Below are positions 10,237-17,849 of a stretch of DNA of 38,348 bases, one piece after another. Numbering within the stretch: the first letter of the stretch is position 1; every line of letters begins with the position of its first letter. The position numbers and the translations under genes are program-made. Origin of the DNA: Algisphaera sp039180025 (GTDB lineage Bacteria; Planctomycetota; Phycisphaerae; Phycisphaerales; Phycisphaeraceae); assembly GCA_039180025.1 (NCBI GenBank), contig JBCDDZ010000027.1, forward strand, positions 1-38,348, given 5' to 3'. The notes beneath the pieces were generated by a model that did not search any database, was not told the origin of the DNA, and saw only the letters and a program-made list of their open reading frames with translations.

Positions 10237-11564
10237 ACACCCCGAGCACCGCCGAGCCGCTACGCCCCTCCGCCGCCGCCGCGCCGGACCGCCCCGAGCC
10301 CCGCCGCCTGCGGGTGCTGCTGTCGGCGTTCGCGTCGAGCCCGTACTCCGGGTCCGAGCCCGGCGTGGGTTGGAACGTGGCGTACCACCTCGCGGCGCAC
10401 CACGACGTCACGCTGCTCTGCTTCCCGGGTTTTGGGCGCGACGCCGTCGCCGCGTACGACCGGTTCGTGGCGGAGCACGGCCCCGTCGCGGGGCTCACCG
10501 TCCGCTGGCTCGAACAGCCGCCGCTGAGCAAACTACTCCAGCGCGAGGGGCTGCCGTTCCGGGCCGTCTACTACCGCGGCTACGCCGCTTGGCAGAAGGC
10601 GGCGCTGCGGGCCGCGCAGGCGATGCACCGCGCCGAGCCGTTCGACCTGGTCCACCACGTCAACATCATCGGGTACCGCGAGCCGGGCTACCTCTGGCAG
10701 ATGGGCCTGCCGTTCGTGTGGGGGCCGATCGCGGGGGCGGCCACGATCCCCCGGCCGTTCTTCTCGATGCTCAGCCCGAAAGACCGCGCGTTCTACGGGC
10801 TGCGTAACCGGCTCAACCGCCGGACCATGGAGCGGTCCCGGCGCTGCCGGAGGGCTGCGGCCGCGGCCGAAAAAATCTGGGCGGTCGACCGCCTTAACCA
10901 GCGGATGGTCGAGCGCTATTTCGACGCCCCCGCCGACGTGATGATCGAGTCCGGGGCCCACCCCACGACCCAGGGCTTCGTCCGCCGCTACGACGGGCAG
11001 CGCCCGCTGAACCTTTTGTGGAGCGGGCTGCACGAGGGCCGTAAATGCCTGCCCCTGCTCCTGCACAGCCTCGCCCGTCTGCGCGACGCCGGGCGAGCCT
11101 TCACCCTGACCATCCTGTCCCGCGGGCCCGAGACCCAGAACTGGCGTGCCCTGGCGCGGCGGCTCGGGCTGGACACGCAGCTCGAATGGGCCGGCCAACT
11201 GGCCTACGAACAGGCTTTGGCGAAGACCCGCGACGCGGACCTGTTTGTCCTCTCCAGCCTCCAGGAAGGCACGCCGCACGTGGTCATGGAAGCGCTCGCG
11301 TCGGGCCTGCCCGTGCTATGCCACGACGCCTGCGGCATGGGGATCGCGGTCGATAAAAGCTGCGGCCTGAAAATCCCGCTGACGGACCCGGAGACCAGCA
11401 TCGCAGGGTTCGCCGCGGCGATCGGATCGCTGATCGACACGCCCGAGCGGATCGCCGAGCTTTCCGCCGGCGCGTTGGCCCGGGCCGAGGCGCTGAGTTG
11501 GGGCCGCAAGGCCGCCGACATGGCCCAGGCCTACCGCGACATCCTGGGGGCCCGGGCGGAGTAA
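10233..11564 (+). CDS. GT-B glycosyltransferase, family 4-like
   Basis: This 443-aa retaining glycosyltransferase has two Rossmann domains. The start ATG overlaps the previous TGA by 4 nt. The first about 27 residues are Pro/Ala-rich and precede the true fold start at RVLLSAFASSPYSGSEPGVGW, whose glycine-rich loop resembles those of GT4 acceptor domains. The C-terminal domain has NLLWSGLHEGRKCLPLLL and the donor-binding E-x7-E motif EGTPHVVME (E345 and E353). It probably adds a sugar to the same polysaccharide as the GT2 upstream. Specificity cannot be read from the sequence. Confidence 0.88.
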   Translation: MNTPSTAEPLRPSAAAAPDRPEPRRLRVLLSAFASSPYSGSEPGVGWNVAYHLAAHHDVTLLCFPGFGRDAVAAYDRFVAEHGPVAGLTVRWLEQPPLSKLLQREGLPFRAVYYRGYAAWQKAALRAAQAMHRAEPFDLVHHVNIIGYREPGYLWQMGLPFVWGPIAGAATIPRPFFSMLSPKDRAFYGLRNRLNRRTMERSRRCRRAAAAAEKIWAVDRLNQRMVERYFDAPADVMIESGAHPTTQGFVRRYDGQRPLNLLWSGLHEGRKCLPLLLHSLARLRDAGRAFTLTILSRGPETQNWRALARRLGLDTQLEWAGQLAYEQALAKTRDADLFVLSSLQEGTPHVVMEALASGLPVLCHDACGMGIAVDKSCGLKIPLTDPETSIAGFAAAIGSLIDTPERIAELSAGALARAEALSWGRKAADMAQAYRDILGARAE

Positions 11565-11570
11565 ACGCCG

Positions 11571-12551
11571 TTACGCACGCCGCGCCCACGACACGGTGAA
11601 AATCCTCCGCCGGTCGGCGGCCCGGCGCTGGGTGACGAAGCCCGCCTCGGCCACCAACGCTTCCCACGCCGCGCGGCTGCGCCGCCGCATCGTGCACGTC
11701 CCACCCCGCCGGCTCGGCAACCACCGTGCCATGAGCGCCGCTTGTGGGTGCCAGGGGTGGCCGGTGTAGATCAGCACCCCGCCCGGTGGCATCCGCTCAG
11801 CCAGCCGCCGCAGCGAGGCCACCACCGACGCGTCGTCCGGGCACCACTCGTACAAGCCCGACGTCAGCGCCACGGCCACCCCGCCGTCCACTCCGGCGAA
11901 CCCTCCCGCCGCCAGCGCGTCGCCCACCACGTACGCCACCGCGCCCAGCCCCATTGCCTCGGCCAGCGTCCGGGCCCGCGCCAGGCCCGCCGAATCCTCG
12001 TCGAGCAGCGTGACCCGCACCCCGCATGCGTTGCCTCCTCGCTCGTCGTGTTCGGGCGTCGCCCGGCCTACCGAGGCCGCCACGGACAACGCCATCCGGC
12101 CGCACCCCGCCCCCCCGTCCAAGAGGTGGACCGCGTCCGACCCGCGGGGTCGGCGCGCCGCCGCGGCCCGGACCGCCTCGGCCGTCCACGCCTCGGCCTG
12201 CGCCCGCCGCCACCGGACCGCCCGCCACGCCGGGGCGCTCAGGTAGATCCGATCCAGCGCTTTCCCCACCACACCCCGGCCCGCCGCCCGGTTCGCGTAC
12301 GCATGGTCCAGCGACAACCCGGAATCAAAACCCGTCTCCAGCCCCAGCCGCACCCCTTCACTCCTCGCCCCCACCCCCACCCCCGGAAGCAGCCCCGGAA
12401 GCAGCCTTGGAAGTCCCCCCCGAAGCGGCCTCGAAAAAGCTCTCGTCACGCTTGTTGGAATCCGCCGTGAAGCCATGCCTCGGAGCGTCTCCGGGTTTGG
12501 GGGTGGGCTTGTCTCCGCCGTCATCGCGGGATCCGCCGTGTCCCGGTTCAC
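11571..12551 (-). CDS. Class I SAM-dependent methyltransferase (Methyltransf_20-like)
   Basis: The 326-aa protein starts at a GTG (12551) that overlaps the nadB stop in a GTGA, so translation is coupled. Motif I, LLDGGAGCG, is at 143-151, followed by an acidic strand end (VTLLDEDSAG). Upstream of motif I, the block ETGFDSGLSLDHAYANRA and GKALDRIYLSAPAWRAVR matches the N-terminal signature I know from the PF12147-type putative methyltransferases. The acceptor is unknown. Residues about 44-62 (LPRLLPGLLPGVG) come from the CCCCCGGAA micro-repeat in a frame different from its use in pilB or nadB. Pairing with nadB does not by itself reveal a role. Confidence 0.75.
   Translation of the reverse strand: MNRDTADPAMTAETSPPPNPETLRGMASRRIPTSVTRAFSRPLRGGLPRLLPGLLPGVGVGARSEGVRLGLETGFDSGLSLDHAYANRAAGRGVVGKALDRIYLSAPAWRAVRWRRAQAEAWTAEAVRAAAARRPRGSDAVHLLDGGAGCGRMALSVAASVGRATPEHDERGGNACGVRVTLLDEDSAGLARARTLAEAMGLGAVAYVVGDALAAGGFAGVDGGVAVALTSGLYEWCPDDASVVASLRRLAERMPPGGVLIYTGHPWHPQAALMARWLPSRRGGTCTMRRRSRAAWEALVAEAGFVTQRRAADRRRIFTVSWARRA
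12373..12423. repeat. CCCCCGGAA micro-repeat cluster in the methyltransferase gene
   Basis: One exact copy (12380-12388) and two shorter copies (AGCCCCGGAAG, CCTTGGAAG) occur in tandem. On the coding strand they read CTT CCG GGG and give LLPG units, a third reading frame for the family. Confidence 0.7.
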
Positions 12552-14344
12552 GAGATCGCCTCTCCGGCCGGGGCGACCGCGGCCTCGGCGACCGGCACCG
12601 TCATCGGCTGGGGCTGCCCTTTCCGCCAGACGTCGTGGACTCGCAGCGTGTCATCCGGCCCCGCGTGCTCCAGCCGGGTGTGCGTGCCCCGCGTCTCGGT
12701 CCGCCACGCGGCCGCCCGGGTGATCATCGCCCCGACGGTCAGCAGGTTCTGCACCTCCCACCCGCTGCGCTCGTCGAAGATCTTGTCCATAGTGTACCGG
12801 GCCCAGAACTCGAACATCTCGCGGACCTCGGCGAGGTGGTCGCCGGTGCGCTCGATCCCGACGTGCCGCCACATCACGCTGCGCAGGCTCGAGCGCACGT
12901 CGGTGAGGTCGAGCTCGCTGCGGTCGGACGGCCGGATGTCCGAGACGACCCGCGTCGGCCGCCGGCCACCTCCGTGGGCGTCGAGCATCTCCCGCGCGGT
13001 TTCGCCGGCGAGCTTACCGAACACCAGGCCCTCGAGCAGTGAGTTGCTCGCCAGCCGGTTCGCCCCGTTGAGCCCGCTGCACGACGCCTCGCCGGCGGCG
13101 TACAGCCCCGGCAGACTCGTCCGCGTTTGGGCGTCGACCCGTACGCCGCCGATCATGTAGTGGGCCGACGGGTGCACCGGGATCAAGTCCGCCGCGGGGT
13201 CCAGGTCGAACTTCTGGAGCAGCGCCGCGATCCCCGGGAAACGCTGGGAGAACCGCTCTTTCCCGAGGTGGCGCACGTCCAGGTAGACGTGGGTGTGCCC
13301 CGTCTTGCCCATCTGCGCGAGGATGCTGCGCGACACGATGTCCCGCGGCGCGAGCTCTCCCCGCTCGTCGTAGTCGGGCATGAACCGGTGCCCCGCGCGG
13401 TCCAGCAGCGTCCCGCCCTCGCCGCGCACCGCCTCGGTGATCAGGCTCCGCGACGCGCCGGCGACGTAGAGCGTGGTCGGGTGGAACTGATAAAACGCCA
13501 GGTCTTGCAGCTCGGCCCCGGCCCGGTACGCCATCGCCACCCCGTCGCCAGTGGCGACCCGCGGGTTGGTCGACTCGCGGTAGACCTCGCCCGCCCCGCC
13601 CGATGCGAGCACCGTCGCCGACGCCCAGATGACCTGGAGCCCGTACTTGGGGTGGTGCGTGATCGCGCCGAGCACCTGCCCGCCGCCCAGTCCGCCGTCG
13701 TCCGACGTGATCAGGTCCAGGACAAAACATTCGGTGAAAAAACGGATCCCCGGCTGTGCCAGCACCCGCTCACCCAGACACCGCCCCAGGGCCCGTCCGG
13801 TCGCGTCGCCGTCGGTATGCAGGATCCGGTGGTGCCGGTGCCCGCCCTCTCGGCCCAGGGCCGGCCCGCCCGCTTCCGCCCGGTCGAATCGCATCCCCCA
13901 CTCCAGCAGCTCCTCCACCCGTGCGCTGCCCTGCTCCACCACCTGCCGCACCACCGGCTCGTCGCACAGCCCCGCCCCGGCCGCCAGCGTGTCCGCCACG
14001 TGGTCCGCCACCGAATCCGCCTCGCTCAGCACCGCCGCGATCCCCCCCTGGGCCCAGAACGTGCTGCTCTGCTCCAACCCGCCCTTCGCCACCACGATCA
14101 CGTCCGCCTCCCCCGCGCCCCCGGAAGTATCCCCGCCCCCGGAACCGCCCCCGGAACCGTCCATGGTCCCGGCCGCACGACTGCCGTTCGAGCCCGAGCC
14201 CGAGAGCCCGTCGCCCGCCGCCGCCAACGCCGCTCGCAGCCCCGCCACCCCGCTGCCGATCACCAGCACGTCCGTGAAAATCTGCGGCAGCAGCTTCGCG
14301 CGGAAAGGGATCAGGTATCGGCGATCAACAAAGACAGGGTTCAT
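12548..14344 (-). CDS. nadB: L-aspartate oxidase
   Basis: NadB is a FAD enzyme that oxidises L-aspartate to iminoaspartate, the first step of de novo NAD synthesis. It has 598 aa from the ATG at 14344. The dinucleotide fold VLVIGSGVAGLRAA is at 26-39. A STFWAQGGIAAVLS block, the HHRILHTDGDATG segment and the GLYAAGEASCSGLNGANRLASNSLLEGLVFG region (given here as positions about 405-435) are all typical of NadB. Residues 44-80, between the first helix and the next strand, are a Gly/Ser insert encoded largely by the CCCCCGGAA micro-repeat, which accounts for the above-usual length (family about 530-550). nadA and nadC are not in the window. It is followed by a coupled methyltransferase. Confidence 0.93.
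   Translation of the reverse strand: MNPVFVDRRYLIPFRAKLLPQIFTDVLVIGSGVAGLRAALAAAGDGLSGSGSNGSRAAGTMDGSGGGSGGGDTSGGAGEADVIVVAKGGLEQSSTFWAQGGIAAVLSEADSVADHVADTLAAGAGLCDEPVVRQVVEQGSARVEELLEWGMRFDRAEAGGPALGREGGHRHHRILHTDGDATGRALGRCLGERVLAQPGIRFFTECFVLDLITSDDGGLGGGQVLGAITHHPKYGLQVIWASATVLASGGAGEVYRESTNPRVATGDGVAMAYRAGAELQDLAFYQFHPTTLYVAGASRSLITEAVRGEGGTLLDRAGHRFMPDYDERGELAPRDIVSRSILAQMGKTGHTHVYLDVRHLGKERFSQRFPGIAALLQKFDLDPAADLIPVHPSAHYMIGGVRVDAQTRTSLPGLYAAGEASCSGLNGANRLASNSLLEGLVFGKLAGETAREMLDAHGGGRRPTRVVSDIRPSDRSELDLTDVRSSLRSVMWRHVGIERTGDHLAEVREMFEFWARYTMDKIFDERSGWEVQNLLTVGAMITRAAAWRTETRGTHTRLEHAGPDDTLRVHDVWRKGQPQPMTVPVAEAAVAPAGEAIS
14116..14160. repeat. CCCCCGGAA micro-repeat cluster inside nadB
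   Basis: There are three exact copies at 14118-14126, 14136-14144 and 14148-14156. On the coding strand they read GGT TCC GGG GGC and give GSGG units. The cluster sits inside the NadB flavin-binding fold and underlies an insert of about 37 residues. Confidence 0.8.
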
Positions 14345-14442
14345 GATCCACTATCCATTCCAACTCCGGACCCGACCCGTTGCCGGACTGCTTCCGGGGA
14401 ATCACCCGCCCCGCTCCGCGCTCCGCCGGCGGTGCGGCGGGG

Positions 14443-14883
14443 TCATTCCAATTCGCCGCCGCCCAGAAAGATCACCGCCGGCAGCGGCACCGCGGACTCG
14501 GTGAGGAAGCGCCGCACGCTGTTCTGGGGCTCGTACGTCACCGTCCCGCTGACCCGCCAACGTGCACCGGCCAGGTCCCGCCCCCCCTGCACCGCGAACG
14601 CCGCGGGCAGCCGGATCGCCTGCGCATCGTTGGGCCCCAGCACCCGCGCGGGCAGGTCGACCGAGGCGAAATTGTCAGTCCCCTCCAGACTGACCGAGTA
14701 ATTCGTTTCGGGCAGCGGCAGCGTGAAATCGTTGGGGTTACTCAGCACCAGCGCGACTTCGACCCGCGCCCCCTCGGGCCCCTGGTCCATCAGCTCGGCC
14801 CCTACCACCTCGACCGACGGCGGCCACGCGCTGATACACCCCCCCATCCCCACACAGACAAGCAACATCCACAAATACCGCAT
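14443..14883 (-). CDS. LEA-type-2-like lipoprotein
   Basis: This 146-aa protein has a lipoprotein signal peptide (hydrophobic 3-12, lipobox GMGGC with C16). The mature part is a single beta-sandwich of water-stress/LEA14 type: VEVALVLSNPNDFTLPLPETNYSV is the strand-turn pattern with the characteristic SNPN, followed by a conserved-looking VSGTVTYE strand. Such domains act as envelope proteins of uncertain role. The start ATG has TAAACT exactly 6 nt upstream and no ribosome-binding site, so the mRNA may be leaderless. It lies 98 nt upstream of nadB on the same strand. Confidence 0.75.
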   Translation of the reverse strand: MRYLWMLLVCVGMGGCISAWPPSVEVVGAELMDQGPEGARVEVALVLSNPNDFTLPLPETNYSVSLEGTDNFASVDLPARVLGPNDAQAIRLPAAFAVQGGRDLAGARWRVSGTVTYEPQNSVRRFLTESAVPLPAVIFLGGGELE

Positions 14884-14889
14884 TCTTCT

Positions 14890-14895
14890 AGTTTA
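14890..14895 (-). promoter_or_regulatory. TAAACT -10 box, 6 nt before the lipoprotein ATG
   Basis: The box is followed by AGAAGA and then ATG. Transcription would begin at or within a base or two of the start codon. It matches the pattern found at four other genes in the window. Confidence 0.55.
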
Positions 14896-14942
14896 CCTCA
14901 TTTGAACCCGATCCCCCGGCTCGGATCGCCGCGGCCGACGGC

Positions 14943-16973
14943 TTAGGCTTCCACCGCCTCCGCCACCCGCCGCACCTTCGGGAACAGCAGCACCGCCTCG
15001 ATCACCATCCACGCCTCGAGGGCCAGCGTCGCCGCGGCGATCCCGACCAGCAGCCAGTTCCCCCCGGAACGCCCAGAAGCCCCGGAAGTCCCGGAACCGC
15101 CGCCGCCCCACCACGCCGGGAGCTGTACCGCCATCGCCCACGCGGGCATCACCAGCATGAAACCCAGCGGCAGCACCACGAACCACACCGGCTTGCGCCG
15201 CCGCCAGAGCCAGAACGCGATCACCAGGAACGCCAACCCGCCGAGCAACTGGTTCGTCGCCCCGAACATCGGCCAGAGGATCAGCCCCCCGCCCCCGGCC
15301 GCCGCCCACGACCAGTCGTTCCCGGGGGCCGGCATCGCCGCCATCCCCGCCGCCACCGCGATCGCGAAGAGCGCCGCCCCGTGCCGATTCATCAGCCACC
15401 GCACCGGGTTCCACGCCCCGGATGCCGAGGGATGGCCGTCGGTGGGCGTGACCCGATCTCCGCCCACTCCGCCCGCTCCCGCTTCACCCTCGCTCGGCTC
15501 GCGGCGTCGCACGAACGTCCCCGCCAACTCCTGCACCACGTACCGTTGCAGCCGGCACGCTGTGTCCAGCGTCGTCCCCGCGAACGAGGCGACGAGAACG
15601 CCCATAAGCGCGACCGCTACTGAGAGTGGCAGGCCCAAACTACGTAGTAAATTTGCGGCCCCGTCCACAAATGCCGCCACCTTGGCCCCCAAGCCCGCGG
15701 CCGAGGTCCAGGAAAGGTAACGGCTGGCAAAGGCGGACTCACCCGTAGCGATGACGGTGAAGGCTCCTCCGGTGGTATCGATCACGTAGTCTTTTTCCTG
15801 CCCGAACCAATCATGCGCCGCCTCCGTTTCACCGGCCGCAAGCTGTGCTCCGGTTTTTTCCATCACCGTCGTACCCAGGCCCAGGCCCGCCACGCAGCAG
15901 AGGATCACGACCGTGGCGAGAAACCCCTCGGTGACCATGCTGCCGTAGCCGACGAACTGGGCGTCGGTTTCTTTTTTGAGTTGCTTGGAACTCGTGCCGC
16001 TGCTGACGAGGCAGTGGAAGCCGCTGATCGCGCCGCAGGCGATCGTAATAAACAGGAACGGGAAGATCAGCGGGGCGCCCTCGGGGTTCGGGTTGAACAC
16101 CGGGGCGACAATTTCGAGCGGCTGCCGCGGGGCCCCCGGGACCGGGGGGGCGCCGCCGAGGAAGGCCGCGGCGAAGAGGCCGACGACAATCAGGCCCAAC
16201 GCCGTGAGCAGTTGCAGGCTGTTGATGTAGTCGCGCGGCTGCAACAGGCTCCACACCGGCAGCACGCTGGCGACGTAGCTGTAGACCAGCAGCACTGCGA
16301 CCCAGGCGATCGTGGGCAGCCCGGCGAGGGCCGTGTTGATCGTGCCCAGCACTCCGACGTCGCCGAAGATTACGGTGAGGTACATCACCCCCAGCGCCAA
16401 CAGCGACGGCAGCAGCAGCCCCCGGCCGCGCCGGTGCAATACCATGCCGATGACCACCGCGATGGGGATCTGGACGAGGCAGGGCACGATCGCGGCGGGG
16501 TACTGCCGGAACACCGCGGCGATCACCAGGCCGAAGATCGCCAAGACGATCGTGAGGGCGAGGAATAACACGAACAGAAACAGCAGGCGGACGCGGCGGT
16601 TAAGCACCCGGCCGGCGAGGTCGCCGATCGTTTGGCCGTTGTGACGCAGCGAAATCACAAGGCTCGCGAAGTCATGGACCGCACCGATGAAGATGCTGCC
16701 GAAGACGACCCAGAGCAGCGCCGGCAGCCAGCCCCACATGACCGCGATCGCCGGCCCGACGATCGGGCCGGTGCCCGCGATGGACGTGAAGTGGTGACCG
16801 AAGACGATCGCCTTGGAAGTGGGGACGTAGTCGCGGTCGTCGCGCAGCCGCACCGACGGGCACACCGCGTCGGCGGCGAGGTTGAACACCCGACGGCCGA
16901 GCCATCGGCCGTAGGTATGGTACGCGACGAGGAACGCGACGCCGGCGCCGAGAGCGATCAGGAGCGTGGGCAT
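14943..16973 (-). CDS. cstA: Carbon starvation protein CstA (pyruvate/peptide transporter family)
   Basis: This 676-aa polytopic inner-membrane protein has about 16 or more helices. CstA/BtsT-family proteins import pyruvate, and E. coli CstA was first linked to peptide uptake in starvation. The ATG at 16973 places the N-terminal helix MPTLLIALGAGVAFLVAYH and the YGRWLGRRVF signature as in the family; an upstream extension would overlap the preceding gene. The conserved VFGHHFTSIAGTGPIVGPA block follows at about 57-75, and GAISGFHCLVSSGTSSKQL at about 305-323. A Gly/Ser loop near residues 620-635 is built from the CCCCCGGAA micro-repeat and lies between the last membrane segments. It is 50 nt downstream of the nucleotidyltransferase gene and may be read through from rho. 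Confidence 0.92.
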   Translation of the reverse strand: MPTLLIALGAGVAFLVAYHTYGRWLGRRVFNLAADAVCPSVRLRDDRDYVPTSKAIVFGHHFTSIAGTGPIVGPAIAVMWGWLPALLWVVFGSIFIGAVHDFASLVISLRHNGQTIGDLAGRVLNRRVRLLFLFVLFLALTIVLAIFGLVIAAVFRQYPAAIVPCLVQIPIAVVIGMVLHRRGRGLLLPSLLALGVMYLTVIFGDVGVLGTINTALAGLPTIAWVAVLLVYSYVASVLPVWSLLQPRDYINSLQLLTALGLIVVGLFAAAFLGGAPPVPGAPRQPLEIVAPVFNPNPEGAPLIFPFLFITIACGAISGFHCLVSSGTSSKQLKKETDAQFVGYGSMVTEGFLATVVILCCVAGLGLGTTVMEKTGAQLAAGETEAAHDWFGQEKDYVIDTTGGAFTVIATGESAFASRYLSWTSAAGLGAKVAAFVDGAANLLRSLGLPLSVAVALMGVLVASFAGTTLDTACRLQRYVVQELAGTFVRRREPSEGEAGAGGVGGDRVTPTDGHPSASGAWNPVRWLMNRHGAALFAIAVAAGMAAMPAPGNDWSWAAAGGGGLILWPMFGATNQLLGGLAFLVIAFWLWRRRKPVWFVVLPLGFMLVMPAWAMAVQLPAWWGGGGSGTSGASGRSGGNWLLVGIAAATLALEAWMVIEAVLLFPKVRRVAEAVEA
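15059..15103. repeat. CCCCCGGAA micro-repeat cluster in cstA
   Basis: One exact copy (15061-15069) is followed by the variants CCCAGAAG, CCCCGGAAG and CCCGGAAC. On the coding strand it gives GSGTSGASGRSGG in a loop near the CstA C-terminus. Confidence 0.7.
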
Positions 16974-17023
16974 TGGGGTCTTTGGGAACGTAGGGACGGT
17001 GGTGCCGCGGCTTAGCGGCTCTC

Positions 17024-17590
17024 TTAAAGCCAACGCGAAAAAAACTCGAGCAGCGGCTCTCCGGTTACCTCGGCAAACTGCTCGAGCCACGACCGGATCA
17101 GCCCGTGATCGAGATCGAGATACCGCGACAAGAGTTCCACGGCGTCGACGTGATCCTGCACCCGCTGGGCGATGACTTTGTGGATGACCAGATCCTCGAC
17201 CCCCAGCAGCCGGACATCGGTCCCGCCGATTCGGGCGACGACCGAGCGTTTGAAGCAGCGGTCCAGGTATTCGGAGTTGTTAAAGCTCAGGTCGATGCCG
17301 AAGTTGACTTCGGAATCCGCGAGCGGCAAGACCAATGCTCGCTCGGCCAGAGCCTTCCATTCGGGGACGGCCGGCCGTAAACCGATCTCCGCAAGCGTCG
17401 CGGTGAGTTCTTCGATCCGGTCGGGCATCGACAACACGGTGAAGTCGGCGTCCCCGGTGTACCGGCGGTGGCCGTGGTGGATGACGGCCTGCCCATCGAT
17501 CATGACGTACCGGTAACCCAACCTCTCAAGCCGTATCACCGTTTCCGCGATCAGCGGGTCGGCGTCGAAGGACGTCCGCGAGTCGTTCAT
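17024..17590 (-). CDS. AbiEii-like nucleotidyltransferase domain protein
   Basis: This 188-aa minimal nucleotidyltransferase has a glycine-containing strand IDGQAVIHHG at 31-40 followed by a R-x-TGDADF motif with the metal-binding pair D47 and D49. The classical GG is DG here. A third acidic strand, FGIDLSF, and the GVEDLVIHKVIAQRVQDHVDAVELL helix (given as about 127-155) complete the pattern of AbiEii/MNT-type proteins, many of which are toxins of two-gene modules that modify tRNA. The ATG has GAAGG 3-4 nt upstream. It overlaps the upstream small gene by 65 nt. Toxin function is inferred from family and gene pairing; it could also be a housekeeping nucleotidyltransferase. Confidence 0.75.
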   Translation of the reverse strand: MNDSRTSFDADPLIAETVIRLERLGYRYVMIDGQAVIHHGHRRYTGDADFTVLSMPDRIEELTATLAEIGLRPAVPEWKALAERALVLPLADSEVNFGIDLSFNNSEYLDRCFKRSVVARIGGTDVRLLGVEDLVIHKVIAQRVQDHVDAVELLSRYLDLDHGLIRSWLEQFAEVTGEPLLEFFSRWL

Positions 17591-17846
17591 GAGCCTTCAG
17601 GTCTTTCTCGCGTGGAGTCGGTAGGGGACCGTGTAGGTTGATCGCCTGCCGGAGCAGGCCGTTGTAGAGCAAGCGGTTTTTCGTCGGATCGTTGACTTCT
17701 CGCCGTTCGGCTTCGCGGCGGTGGCGGTCCCAGGACTTGGCGGCTTGCCAGTAAGCCTTGTCGATCGGGCCGACGCGCGGCTTGTCGGCTTCGGCGTCGA
17801 GGTCCGGGAGCGTCTTCGGCTCGGGGGCACTGGGGTCATCGCTCAC
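17526..17846 (-). CDS. Small unknown protein between rho and the nucleotidyltransferase
   Basis: This 106-aa, highly charged, soluble protein starts at a GTG 3 nt after the rho stop, with GAGGG suitably upstream, so it is probably translated by coupling to rho. Residues about 27-60 (IDKAYWQAAKSWDRHRREAE onward) look helical; the C-terminus is Arg-rich. I recognise no family. Its 65-nt overlap with the nucleotidyltransferase gene and its size fit the partner slot of a two-gene toxin-antitoxin module. That is inference from arrangement only. Confidence 0.6.
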   Translation of the reverse strand: MSDDPSAPEPKTLPDLDAEADKPRVGPIDKAYWQAAKSWDRHRREAERREVNDPTKNRLLYNGLLRQAINLHGPLPTPREKDLKAHERLADVLRRRPADRGNGDTA

Positions 17847-17849
17847 GGG

